Source: Adineta steineri (Eukaryota; Rotifera; Eurotatoria; Adinetida; Adinetidae). From it: DNA of 64,000 bases. A program made the position numbers and the translations under genes. Shown piece after piece: positions 51,688 to 63,914 of the stretch. The stretch is from contig CAJNOI010000042.1 of the NCBI GenBank assembly GCA_905250115.1, forward strand, positions 549,875 to 613,874. The letters are read 5' to 3'. The notes beneath the pieces are model-generated. The model searched no databases. It was not told the origin of the DNA and saw only the letters and a list, made by a program, of their open reading frames with translations. The number at the start of each line of letters is the position of its first letter. Positions within the stretch are counted from its first letter, which is position 1.

Positions 51688-54164
51688 TCATTTTTTAAAG
51701 AATAATATGTATTTTATCTCATCATACTTTATAATAAAATAAAATATACTTCTGCTAAACATTGAATATCTAGAGAATATAGACTGTGGCAAATATGTGA
51801 GTGACATGAAAATGTAATACGAAAGATCGCAATCGTATCATACACTTATAATGATCATTCTGAATTTTTTAAAATAAAAAAATTCAATTAATAAATTTTG
51901 TTTTATGTATATGGCTTCTTTTTTATTTCCATAAACTATTCTAACATCACAATGACGACACGTATTTTTCAATATAGATGAGGTTTTAAAGTTCTGCAAC
52001 TTGATTTTTTTAATTTAATGTTAGAATTTCAAAACAAAGTTTATTCTATATTAACTATTTAATTTCGTCTCATCATTCATAGTAATATAAAAAAATCCTT
52101 GATAAATAATTGCGTAGTCAATACTTAGATTCACATTCTACAACATTCTTATATAAACTATTGTTTCATTATAAAATATATGTTGTACTTTTGAAACTTT
52201 TCTTATCTGATTGTTATTATAAATATTTAATAAAATAAATGTGTCATGTATAATATTTGCTGTATTAAAGTTGAAACGTTTTAAACAAGGAATATATATT
52301 AAGTTTACTTAGCGACTTTTGTCAAAACTAGCACATCTGATTATTCTATTCTACTAAATTAGTATTTTTGAAGGTGTGATTAGTGATAAAATGAATATTG
52401 ACACCTATCCACTACTCGTCATTGTATAATTTTCTGAGCTAAAAATACTTGTTATATAACTATAAACATCTATTTATGCTATATACATCAGTAAATTAGA
52501 TATAGTATTAAGTCTAATTATGTATAGACTGAGTACTTATATCGAAGAATAAATTTATTAGGTATTAATCAACATACATACATAAAACTCAGAAGAAGGA
52601 TAATACAACTTTGCTACAGGCAAATAAATATATATCTTTTATAAGTCGGTCAACGATGACTGTTAGGTTCTTCGCTTAATGAATATATAAATGTGCAGTT
52701 GGAGTACGCATTCACGAAGAATGTAATTCTTTTATTTATTTAACAGAATCAACCTAACAACAACTGATATCACAGACAGACATACACGCATATATATTCT
52801 CCAATACAAGAGAAATAAGAAGAATACGCAGTACGATAGAATATATCTTTGTAAAGATGTCATTCTTAACGGGTAAAATTTAATGGTCAGTTTTTTATTC
52901 AAAATGATCAGTAAAAGGCAATCAGTAATTTAGGCTATTTTATCAGTAAAATAATGAATTTATCAGTATTTAAACTAAAATATCAGTAGTTAGTTATGTT
53001 TGATCAGTGAATCATCGCGTTTATATCAGTTTTCACCGTTCTGTAAATATATTTACTGATCGTAATTACTGACATTCGACATTATTTACTGTTCAAAAAT
53101 AATATATTTACTGATCAAAAAATACTGATCACTTTGTAAAAAAACAACAGATAATTCTATATAAAAAACTGATCATTTAAATACTACCCATTCTTAACAT
53201 CCTTCTTTTTACAGAAAAAAATGTTTTTTAAACATCGTTTTTGAAAAAATTCACAATGAAATAAGGAAAGACAACAAAAAGGACTATGTGACATATAATA
53301 ACGGGATCAGATAAGTAAAAAAATGTTCAAATAATACCATAGCGAGAGAAAAAATTTGATTTGCTATGATAAATATCGATGTCGATATAAATAATAACTT
53401 TTTCTGTGGAAAAACGCTCTATGGTAAATGATGTTCCTTCTGTTGTTTCATGGCGGCATTTTTTACGCCACTAATTAATAGTCGAGCGTCAATTTTAATT
53501 TAAACGTACAAATGTTGTATTAAATTGATGAATTATTCTTCTAATCAAGGCCGTTCTAAATCGATGATATACTGGACGAGTTATGAGATAACGGTAACGT
53601 CGTGATCGGTGAATACTATTACGTTTTTGGTTGCGACGATGTCTATGCCTTCAGCTCATCGTTTTTACTATATGATTGATTTCTTGCTGGTAATGATCGT
53701 AACTCATGATCCTTGTCTTCATCGCGTTTCAGAATGGTTTTAATATTAATCGTATCATCAAATTTGTTTAACCTCTTCCTTTAATGATTCAATAAATATT
53801 TTATTAAATTAACTATAGTAGTTTTTCATATAAATAAGATAAAATAAAATGAAATATATAAGTAAAATAATTGAAAAAAATTTCTTTTATTACTTTTATT
53901 TTTAATTAAATCAAATAGATAAGAGTAAAAACAAGATTAATACATATAATTATTGATTAAGATATTTTCTAAAGTAAAGTAAAATACTAAATAACATAAG
54001 ACATAATATTATTTTATCAAAATGAATGGATTTATATTTTATAATAAAATATAGAACTGAATACAGCTATAGTTTATAACGATGTTCATGAAAATGTATA
54101 TGTAATTCATACAAGGAAAATTCTTCTTTTTCAAATTTTATATATATATGGATATTACTAAAAA
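51688..54164. other. Intergenic DNA with a MITE and an Arg-rich relic
   Basis: Contains the MITE at 52871-53189. At about 53530-53740 the minus strand has a degenerate run, RRYRYLITRPVYHRFRTALI, with stops and frame changes, perhaps a dead gene. The remainder is AT-rich. Confidence 0.45.
52871..53189. mobile_element. Mutator-like (MULE-type) MITE
   Basis: A 319 bp element bounded by the perfect 9 bp duplication ATTCTTAAC (52862-52870 and 53190-53198). Ends are imperfect inverted repeats of about 30 bp starting GGGTA (GGGTARWATTTAAATGRTCAGTTTTTTAT consensus split as GGGTARWATTTAAATG then RTCAGTTTTTTAT). A 9 bp duplication with G-starting ends fits the Mutator superfamily. The interior is packed with ATCAGTA/TACTGAT motifs in both orientations and encodes nothing. 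Confidence 0.85.
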
Positions 54165-57100
54165 TACGCTTGGTCTTCTCATCAATCTTAGATTATGGCA
54201 AGTCATGATAGGATCAACTTCACAATGATTATAAGACTTTCGATGAAAATAATGAGTATCGTTATAATGTCGGTTCTCTCGTTTCTCCTCGTGTACCATA
54301 TATACATATTACAAAGGTAAAAAGTGGATCTTGGTGAATCCTACGAGATCCTCTAAAATCTTGATTAAAGAATTGTTGTTAAATTCATTATAATAGTCAC
54401 TTTGACATATAATAATATATCAAAATATTCACATACACATCAAACTCTCTTTTTCTCTGAATAGAATCTAATATTCTTTAGATAATTTATCAGTATTTTG
54501 CTGACGTCAGAATTAACATACATAAAATGTATATAAAAGAATTCTACAATCAATTAGAACTATTTCATCGCAAAGCTTTTTAATAATGATCTTTTCAATT
54601 TTTAACATATCAGAATATCTTTCATTATCATCTCTCTTCAGTAACAAACACTACTAATGACTTAAACAAAATTGAGTTACCTCTTACAAAAATTCCTTTT
54701 CATAATTCAAACAAGCAGGCCAGTTTAAATTTACTTTTCGAGATACAACAAGATAAAAAAACATTTTTAATTCTGCAAACTCTTGATTGATATTATAATA
54801 ATTATTCTGTTAAATATATTTTTAATTACTGTGTTCTTTCTACTGAAAATTTATAATTCACATTTCAACTTTTATTTGATGTATTATATTTATCTTCTAC
54901 GCTGTTATATTATTTGCACTGAAAAATACATTATTGAAATTATAATTCTACATCGAATAAAGTTTCTCATCCAATTATTATGTGATTTTTGAGAATTTAC
55001 TCTGATTTTAATCATGAATTGCAAATCTCAACAACATTTATTGATAAAAACTGAAGAATACTTGTTCTCATTGATTAAATAGTTTCAACAAATCTATTTT
55101 ACTATTTAAAATAGTTTATTAATGCTCATAACATGTTTTTTCTATCAAAACATCACAATATCCTAAATAGTTTTATAATATATAAAAACATGTGAAACAT
55201 TAATATATTGAAAATATTCAATGCTACAGTTATTAGACTAAGCGATGTTCAATATTTGTCGAAAGAAAATTAATCCTATTATTTTTTAACTACAATGTAG
55301 TTTACTATTATTAATGAGAGTTTGAGATGTGAACGTCATTCTACGTTTTTACTTAATGTTTATTTTCTAAGGTCAAATCTTTTCACGAACATCAGGCTTA
55401 TTGAAATAATTGAAAAAAAGAACATGCAGAGTTTTTAGAACTTCATGTTTGCAACTTAAGTTTCAAAGTTATTTGAATTTTTTAGAAAATATGTAGAATA
55501 ATCTGATGAACTCAGTAGAATCCAATTAAGTTGCAGGTAATGATTCTTGATGTCAAAATAATTATACAAGCAGAAGAAAAGCGTGACATTTTCCAGAGCA
55601 TCTGATAATGTTCACATATTTTGTTTTTTCCTTCTTAATGATCAAAAACAAAATTTGCGTCTTTTTAATTTTTTGCAAAAATAACTCAGCATCTATCTAC
55701 TTTTTGTAGCACAAGTCATTCTCACATGAGTTACATAGAGCCTTCTAAAAAAAAGACAATAATTACCAATGTAGATCATCAAATATATATACCCGCTTTT
55801 CACTCAGTTTATGCTCACAAAAAAAAAAGAAAGCAACTCAATATATATACCCGGCATTCTTCACTTCATATACTATAATGTATACTGAACAAATATCTTT
55901 ATTATACAAACAAATCCCTAATATGATTGACAATAACATTACAACTACAGTTGATATTACACAAACATCAAAATCACTTAGTGATGAACTTAGTTTTGCA
56001 TCACAAAATATTCTTGTTTATTTACCATTACTCTTTTTCATCTTTGGTCTTATTGGATTTATTGGTAATGTTTTTACTTATCTTCAATCTCAACTTCGTT
56101 CAAATAGTTGTTGTATTTATTCACTTTGTGGTTCATTCATTGATATTATTAATCTTTCTGTTAATTCATTTCCACCTTATCTTGCATGGCAATTCGGATT
56201 TCAACTACCATGGTTTACATCATCTGCTCTTTGCAAACTCAATTTGTCTCTTGTGGTATTTTTGCCATATTTATCAATAAATTTTCTATGTATGGCTATT
56301 ATCGATCGATTTGCTATAACTTGTGATCATACATCATTTATTCGTCGAATAACTCAACTTCGAATTGTACCATGGATGATTGGTCTTACTATTCTCATCA
56401 CTTGTCTTTTTTCATTGTATGCTCCTATCAACTATGATCTTATCTTTGCAAATTTATGTACATCGAGACAACCGATGGTAACAAGTATTTCCAATATTGT
56501 TCTTAACTGTTTAATTCCACCAATAACAATGATAATATTTGTTTTACTTACCTATCGAAATGTCCGCCGAAGTCGTGGACGAGTCGTAAGTAGCTGAATT
56601 AATAATTATTAAATTAATATAATTCTACTTTATTTTAGGGTGACGCAGGTCAAAGAAATCGGCAAAAACCTCGAAATCAATTTATTGTAACTGTATTTGC
56701 ACAAATTTTAGTAACAACTTTTATTCAATTACCATGGACTATAATATATGTTTATTATACATTTACTTCAATTAGTACAAAAAGTCCTGTAGAATTATCA
56801 ATTATTTTCTTTGTTTTGGTTTTTAGTAATAGTTTTTTTTATTTAAATAATGTTAAAGCATTTTATGTATCAATATTAACATCTCGTGTATTTAGAAAAG
56901 CATTTATTGGTGGTTTGAGCAATTTATATCGTCGTTATATAAGACATCAAATGAATTTATCAATGATTAATCCAAATACACAAACTAAAAACAAAAACTA
57001 ATGATGTAAAACATGACAATATTCAAAGTGACATATATATATATCTGAAGTTTTTGTTGTTGTAAAAACTTATCTGTTGTATGTCTGTATTAAATGAAGT

Positions 57101-57720
57101 TTGTGTTTAAGTATGATTTTATAATTTAATATTCTTATCATTATAAGAACAAAATATAATTTTGAATAAATAAAATTATGAGAAGAATGTTAAAACAAAA
57201 TTTTTAATTCTTATTTGAATAAATGATTTTATTCAGTAAAAAGCAATTAAAAGATTCATCGTTATTATCGTAAAAGGTGAACTCAATAATATTGAAAGTA
57301 ATACTTATTCTAAATTAACTTCAGTTTTTCGAAATATAATATACGTTTTCTATTACTCATTCTCACGTGTTGATATTAATAAATATTTTTAGTAATACAG
57401 AAATATCGAAAATAAACCTTACAACTATTCAAATACTAATCATGATCAGAACTTAGTCGAAATCACTGTATTCGATTTTGAAAAACATTTGATAAGAGTA
57501 TTTATTATATTAGTTTCAAAAGAGAAAAAGTATTCTTATTCATACAAGGAATAAGATGATATCAATGCATAATATATAACTATAGCTGAATTTTAGATTA
57601 CTTACTTGACGCCGATGATGATTTAATAATATTATCATATAACGATCTATAGAAGCAAAAGGGAATAGCATACTATGCGTACTAAATAATAGAAACTAGA
57701 CAAGTTCATATAGTTTAGAT
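54165..57720 (+). repeat. Segmental duplication, copy 2 (with 23040-27010)
   Basis: Same order and orientation as copy 1: non-coding flank, GPCR gene, 3' flank, then the IDRY relic. Non-coding parts are still alignable with substitutions and small indels, so the event is neither ancient nor very recent. The two copies start about 31 kb apart. Confidence 0.85.
55923..57001 (+). CDS. Rhodopsin-like GPCR (duplicated pair, copy 2)
   Basis: Exons 55923-56585 and 56639-57001 give 341 residues, the same length, intron position and phase as the copy at 25209. Differences include EL1 (WQFGFQLPWFTSSALCKLNL) and the TM4-TM5 loop, while the TM3 end IDRFAITCDHTSFIRRITQL is unchanged. Divergence in loops with conserved helices suggests a functioning receptor with altered ligand contacts. 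An upstream in-frame ATG (55878) would add 15 residues. The ligand is unknown. Confidence 0.88.
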
Positions 57721-57812
57721 ATTATTTTTGCCAGATATTATGTTTGATATTTCATTCATCAATAATTCGAGATGTAATATCTGTGACAAAATCTATTAAA
57801 TTCACTGTACTT
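57606..57812 (-). pseudogene. GPCR relic (TM3-IDRY and a TM2 scrap)
   Basis: Counterpart of 26893-27010: the minus strand reads ASIDRYMIILLNHHRRQ before a GTAAG donor. About 40 bp farther, 57757-57812 matches the end of the TM2 fragment at 22500-22560. The receptor is not complete. Confidence 0.55.
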
Positions 57813-59608
57813 CCTATGTGAATATTTTTTGCCTCGAAATGCGTTTGAAGCGCATTTGATTTGCGTGTAAAACATTAAGAGTGAATGGGGCTAAATGCGT
57901 TCGTAATTGACTTATGATCAAACGCTTTTTGAGCGAAAACGCGTTCTTCAGTAAAATAAATGGATGATCAGTATTTTATTTAAATAGTCAATTATTAAAA
58001 CAATTAGATTTGCCAATGTAATTTACTTGTTTTTCTTTCATTTGCACTCAGGTATTTTACAAATGTACACTTCACTTAATATAGTTCAGATATACATAAA
58101 ATGATTGAAAAATTAAAAGAAAAAACTCATGTCACTCATATCCAACTTAGTATATATTTAATGTTTCTTAGATCATTATTTATTTAGTACAAAAAGAAAG
58201 TATTAACCATATTTTATTGAACATATTTGTATATACTTATAGTAAATAAAAATCTTTTGCACAGATTATGTCTTCTCAGAATATATTAAGAGAGTCATCT
58301 TCTGATTTAAATCAAATAAATAAAATTTTGAGTAGACTAATATCAGATATGAATAGAGTGTGGATATAAGTGTGGGCCTTGCTCTTACCTCGTATCAACA
58401 CTCACACCCTCTTCCAATAGAGCGGCTTTTTTTTCGGATAAACTTGTTTTTCCTGCAGAAAATATCGGTTTTTCAATCTTTGTCATTATTTTTCTATTAA
58501 AACATATTTTACTTGACGGCGATACCATGATGATTATATCAAAAATACACAGAATTGAATCACGTAATTTCAATCCGTACGAGATTTATTGAAACTAATC
58601 TTGTATTGACTTCATATACGTTAGTTGATGCCTGCCTCAAAATATAATGATTATAGATGTTTTGCGAAAATTTAAGAATCGAACAAATTAGGGACCTATA
58701 TTTTCTGCTGGTGAAAAGAGGCAACGTCAGGATATTTTTTCTTCCCCCATATTGTATTAGAAGAAATCATTTTAAAGTCAATCATTTTTATGAAACGTTG
58801 CAAAAAATGCCTGAAAATGTTCTATCATACTGATGAAATGTTAGTTTTAACATATAATGTAGATCAATGGATACTAGATTTACAGTGTAATATATAATTT
58901 AAATCATTATTTTGACACTTTTTAATGTGAGACAAGTAGAGTTCTCTATTTTTATACTACGAAAATGGATTAAAAATTTCGGAAATATATTAAATTAGAC
59001 AAATCTTGAATCTTCTGTTTCAAACAATGAGAATCGTAGATCTATTTTATGAATACTGATAATAGAATCAAATTTTATTCGTATGATACTAGATAAACAG
59101 TAATATAAAATAGTATATATAAAAATGAAGCTTCAGCAATTTCTTTATCAATTAACAGTAGAAGAAAATTTCTCCAAATCGTCTACACAGAAATAAGATA
59201 TTTCCGTCACTATTTTTCGATTATCTTTAATAAAAATAATCAAAGAATATTTTTTCTTGTTTTATATCGAAAAATAAACATTATATATTCTTCACTTAGA
59301 TAGTCATATCTATGATAAAGCTTATCATAACATACATTATTGATAAGAATGAAAAAAATATAAATTATTCATTTGCTCATTTACACAAGTAACTTTTGTT
59401 GGTCGTTTCATTTCAATATGTTATTCATGAAATTAATAATTTATAGATTTATTTTGTAATGCAACACAATAGAAGAAAAAGACCATACGAATTATTATTT
59501 CTATGTATAATATATTGAAATGATAGAACAACAAGCAATAATTAGATAATTATATTTTTATTATTATTCTAGTATAATATAAAAGATCAATAATTGATTT
59601 TTGAAATC
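57813..59608. other. Intergenic DNA with repeats and an orphan exon-like frame
   Basis: 57815-57842 repeats 28770-28797. 57955-58090 recurs, diverged, at 60670-60870. An exon-like frame is at 58385-58485. The rest is AT-rich spacer and promoter. Confidence 0.45.
58385..58565 (-). pseudogene. GPCR TM7 scrap and exon-like frame
   Basis: At about 58495-58560 the minus strand reads FCVFLI-stop-SSWYRRQVKYVLIEK, the last-exon motif of the receptor at 44795, with a stop. In another frame 58385-58485 reads MTKIEKPIFSAGKTSLSEKK followed by AALLEEGVSVDTR and a GTAAGA donor. This looks like a first exon, but no continuation was found. Confidence 0.35.
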
Positions 59609-60604
59609 ATGTCAAATAGTCTTCGTCATTTAGCACCAGAATTTTCAACTGATGAAGCAAAAGAAATAGCTATGAAATTTTATAATTTAAATGAATTTGT
59701 TTGCCAATTACCAAGTGAACGTGATCAAAATTTTCTTTTTCAAAATAATCAATCAAAATTTATATTAAAAATTTCGAATATTAGTGAAATCTATTCAATA
59801 ATTGATATGCAAAATTGTGTTATGGAACATATTAATACATCTAGTCGATGTTTACCTTCATTAGATGGACAAATGATTATTACATATAAAAATCATTTTA
59901 TACGACTTATTAATTATCTTCCAGGAGTTCCTTTAGGTAATTATCAACCTCATAGTGCAAAATTATTAATTAATTTAGGAAAAGTTCTTGGTGAAATAGA
60001 TAAATCTCTATATGAATTTAAACATGAAAGTATGAAACGTGATCTTTATTGGAATATGATGAATGCAGAAAAAATAATAAATACATATAAACATTTAATT
60101 ATTAATAAAAATCATTATGAAATTATTGAAAATATTTTAAAAGATTGGATTGAATTTGTTATTCCACAAGTTTCATTATTGAGATGTTCTGTTATTCATA
60201 ATGATGCAAATGATTATAATATTATTGTTACTGATGAAGAAAATGTTGGTTTAATTGATTTTGGAGATTTATGTGAAACATTTACTGTTTGTGAAGCTGC
60301 AATTGCATGTGCTTATATTATGTTAGATAAAGATGATCCAATTGATGCAGCAACAAATCTTATTTATGGTTATAATCAAATATTTCCATTTGAAAAAATT
60401 GAAATTGATTTAATATATTATTTTATACGTATGAGACTTGCAATGAGTGTAACAATATCTGCTCATCAAAAACAAATTCAACCTGATAATCATTATCTTG
60501 TTATTAGTGAAAAACCAGCTTGGAATTTACTTGAAAAATTAACCAATATTGATTCAAACATTGTTCATCAAACTTTTCGTTCTATATGCCATTTTTCGAA
60601 CTAG
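59609..60604 (+). CDS. APH-family phosphotransferase, hydroxylysine-kinase-like
   Basis: Single exon, 331 residues, starting at the ATG MSNSLRHLAPEFSTDEA. Protein-kinase-like APH fold: LPSERDQNFLF, ATP-binding Lys54 in FILKIS, HFIRLINYLPGVPL, catalytic loop VIHNDANDYNIIV (H197, D199, N203) and metal-binding IDFGD (216-220). The LPSERDQNF signature and overall length match the hydroxylysine kinase (HYKK/AGPHD1) group and the kinase half of bacterial phosphotransferase-aminotransferase fusions. The likely reaction is GTP/ATP-dependent phosphorylation of a small amino compound. Lack of introns would fit either retro-origin or horizontal transfer, but many bdelloid genes are intron-poor. Confidence 0.85.
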   Translation: MSNSLRHLAPEFSTDEAKEIAMKFYNLNEFVCQLPSERDQNFLFQNNQSKFILKISNISEIYSIIDMQNCVMEHINTSSRCLPSLDGQMIITYKNHFIRLINYLPGVPLGNYQPHSAKLLINLGKVLGEIDKSLYEFKHESMKRDLYWNMMNAEKIINTYKHLIINKNHYEIIENILKDWIEFVIPQVSLLRCSVIHNDANDYNIIVTDEENVGLIDFGDLCETFTVCEAAIACAYIMLDKDDPIDAATNLIYGYNQIFPFEKIEIDLIYYFIRMRLAMSVTISAHQKQIQPDNHYLVISEKPAWNLLEKLTNIDSNIVHQTFRSICHFSN

Positions 60605-61769
60605 ATATTTCAAAATTTTATTATTTTAATATACTAAAGTAATAACAAATACATATATAAAGATTATCATTTAAATGGATGAGTAGTATTTTATTTGCAT
60701 AATTAATTATTAAAACAATTAGAATTGTCAATATAATTAAAAATCAATCAGTTATATTAAAGGATTAATATAAAAATCGAAATGTATTAAAATATGATCC
60801 ACTTTTTTTTCTTTCATTTGCATTAAGATATTTTCCAAATGTTCACTTCCCTTAATAGTTCACATGTTTTTTTACTAATATTGTAAATTTTATCTGAGGT
60901 CGTTCAATATATTTTCTGCATATTGAGGATGTGGATGTGCTTGGCAATAAAGTGAACATACACACCCACCCGCCTTTTTTTATACTGAATTAATATTTAC
61001 ATGAATAAAACTTATTTTTTTTTGATCAAAAGATCTGGTTAAAAATCACGGACTTTTTCCGATTCTATAAACAGTATAAAATGAGTGTTATTTTAGAGTG
61101 AATAACTAACTAGATGTCGATTCGTTCGAATCTCATCGTTCTCATACATATATTTTCCAACAGCACATACTGGTTATTACCAAGAGGATTTAAGTGTGAA
61201 ACGAAGAAAAATATCTATATCTACACCCACACCTACCCTTTTTTCTACGACTTGTTTGCACATTTCCACTTATTAAAAATTCATCTATTTGTAATATGGT
61301 ATACTATTTTTGAAATTTGAAGGACGTAATTTTTCTAGCACAACTGATTGATGTTCAGTTAGTGAATATCCTTCCCTCATTTCACTTGAGATGTTTAATA
61401 CGCATATATTTATTATACTAAACATTTATCTTGTTTAATCGAATTAAAAATTAATTATAATCATTTGCAAATGGTGATGGAAAAGTTCACAAACCATCAA
61501 ACACGAATGCATTGTAAAATATAGAACGTTTAGTGCTTTATGAAAAAATTATCTTCTTTGATTGTCTGTTGAATTTTATTCACTATGCTATCATTCGCGC
61601 ATTCAAGAATTGAATCGAGATAATTATTTAGATGATATATTTTCTTTTGTTTGTTTGTTTGAAATAATTGACTATTTTCTAATGTCAAAGGTCGTAAGTG
61701 TAAATAAAAATAGATTGACCTATACATATATAGACGTGCTTATTTTGACGCCAACGCTGCAGAAAAAAA
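60605..61769. other. Intergenic DNA with a diverged repeat
   Basis: 60670-60870 is similar to 57955-58090 ('TATTAAAACAATTAGA' and 'TTTCTTTCATTTGCA' are shared). Frames at 61114-61320 and 61530-61783 show no resemblance to known proteins. Confidence 0.45.
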
Positions 61770-63519
61770 ATGACACAATCTGATATTGGCCTTATGGACC
61801 TTCCTGTGGAAATTCTATATTATATATTCAATAAACTAGATAATGTTGATGTTCTTTATTCATTATTTGGTATAAATAATAAACGAATTGATAACATAAT
61901 ACGAGATCAGATTTTTTCTAATACTCTTAATTTGACAAGAATTATTGATAATACTTTGATATTTAATCGATTTTGTAATTCTATAATACCTCAAATACGT
62001 TCGAATGTTCAATGTTTGACTGTTGATTCCTTATCAATCGAACATATTCATTATCCAAATTTGAATCATTTAAAATTTATCAATTTTCAACGTGATAATT
62101 GTTTACATCATTTTACAGGTAAGAAATTTTTTTCGAGATAGAATTAAATTTTTGAGTATGTTTATTTAGATCAATCATCTGCGGATTATATTTTGAGAAA
62201 TCAAATAACGAAACTTGAACTTTCAAATATTGATCATGAACGTAAGATAGGAACATTGGCAAGATATACAGAAACAGTTTATGTACATATTTTAAACTAT
62301 TTTCAACAATTGAAATATTTCGCTGTACCAAAAACAACAACATATGGATATCCAGGTTTATCTTTATGTCATTTACCATCAAATACTTTTTCTTCACGTA
62401 CTCTAACTTATCTATCTATTCATGTGAGCACATTTGCTGATTGTCTTTGTTTACTTGATGGTCGTCTGAAACAATTAAATACATTTATTGTTAAAACTTA
62501 TTCAATGGATACAAATCAATCAGTTGCTCACAATTTGGTAAGTAGTTTTTGTTTCAGTGAATTTATAAAATGACGATTGTTTAAAATGAAAATCGAAGTA
62601 AAAGTTTATCAAGCAAAATAAGTTGAAATTTTTGAAATAAAACTAATTTTCATCGATTATTTTTGTTATGTAGGATGATTTATCTAATATGAAATATTTT
62701 TCATTTATTTATTGTGGTTTGATTGAAGAATTTGATGATAAAATCATATCTCTTCTGCGTCGAATGTTAAATTTAAAAAAATTAACATTATATTTGCGTG
62801 TCAAGTCTCAAAATCAATTCCTTGATCCCATATCTCTTATTAATGAATATTCAATGGATATGAAACAACTTCAATCATTTGATTATTATATTAGTACTGA
62901 AAACAATCAAAAGGATTATAGTCATCATTTATGTAATAATAATGTAAAACATAAATATTTGAATATGAATCGAGAAGTAACAAATATTATTAGTTTTGGT
63001 TTTAACACAGTTACATATCATGTTTTTACAGTTCCATTTAAGTTTGCAAAACTTATGAATATTGGTAATATATTTCCAAATATTATGTTCAACAATGTTA
63101 TCGAATTATGGATACATGATGTTATACCATTTGAACATGAATTCTTTTTACGAATAGCTCAATTATTTCCATTACTGAAAAGCTTGTTTGTTAATGATTA
63201 TGCACCATTGTCATATGTATCAAATCAATCTTCTCACGAAATTCATTCAAGTACAATCGCTCGATATCCTCATCTTTCTTCACTTTCTCTTACGAATATT
63301 GGTACTCGTTATATTGAACAATTCCTAAATGAAAATAAAACTAATTTACCATGTCTAACTTCATTAAGAGTTTTCTATCAATATTTGAGAATCGTCACAG
63401 AAGATTTTACAAGAGAAGCAACGCGACATAATTGTGTCAACATAAAACAATTAACTACTTATTCTTATATTGTTGGCTCGAAAGATTTTCATAACTATTT
63501 TCCTTTGCTTAACACTTGA
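61770..63519 (+). CDS. F-box protein, bdelloid family (copy 2)
   Basis: Exons 61770-62118, 62170-62537 and 62674-63519 join in phase to 520 residues. The F-box is at residues 8-50 (LMDLPVEILYYIFNKLDNVD, then LYSLFGINNKRIDNIIRDQI). Downstream it follows copy 1 closely: a DCL(C/Y)(L/I)LDGR(L/F) motif in exon 2, then HEFFLRIAQLFPLLKSL and VEQFL/IEQFLNE...LP in exon 3. The short first intron shows the ancestral state before the MITE entered copy 1. It is the probable substrate adaptor of an SCF ligase, with unknown target. Confidence 0.87.
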
Positions 63520-63665
63520 TTAGTTTTGTAAATTTTTTATAATATAATTCAAAAATAAAACATTTATTACGTCGTAGAATTGAAACAAAAATCAGTAGTT
63601 TAATAAATAGTAACTTGGCAATAATTAGAGTAATGTAATATCATGAATATTTAGAATGTACCGGC
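63520..63665. other. Spacer between convergent coding segments
   Basis: AT-rich 3' flank of the F-box gene with AATAAA near 63554. Nothing else was seen. Confidence 0.4.
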
Positions 63666-63850
63666 TTAAGCATTTTCCTTGTTTTCATCCACATCTTGAA
63701 TTTCTTCTGCAAAAAAAGGAATAGTTTTGTGTTTGAAATCGCTGCAAAATTAAACCCGCTATCTACTTTATTACACACCTTTTTCCATTTCGAATCTATC
63801 GATTGCTTAACGATAATGGTCTTTCAACTGTTCGAGTTCAGCGATCGTTT
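63666..63850 (-). pseudogene. C-terminal fragment of a coiled-coil protein
   Basis: The minus strand reads YKTIAELEQLKDHYR-stop-AIDRFEMEK, a GTGTGT donor, and after a TTTTGCAG acceptor EEIQDVDENKENA then TAA (63666-63668). The splice phase agrees (G|AA). Heptad spacing suggests a coiled coil. An in-frame TAA and the adjacent mobile element at 63915 point to a broken gene. The family is not identified. Confidence 0.4.
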
Positions 63851-63914
63851 TGTAAACTCATTATCTTCGTGCATGGGTTGATGTTGGATCACTTGAAAGA
63901 CATGTTTTTGCTTT

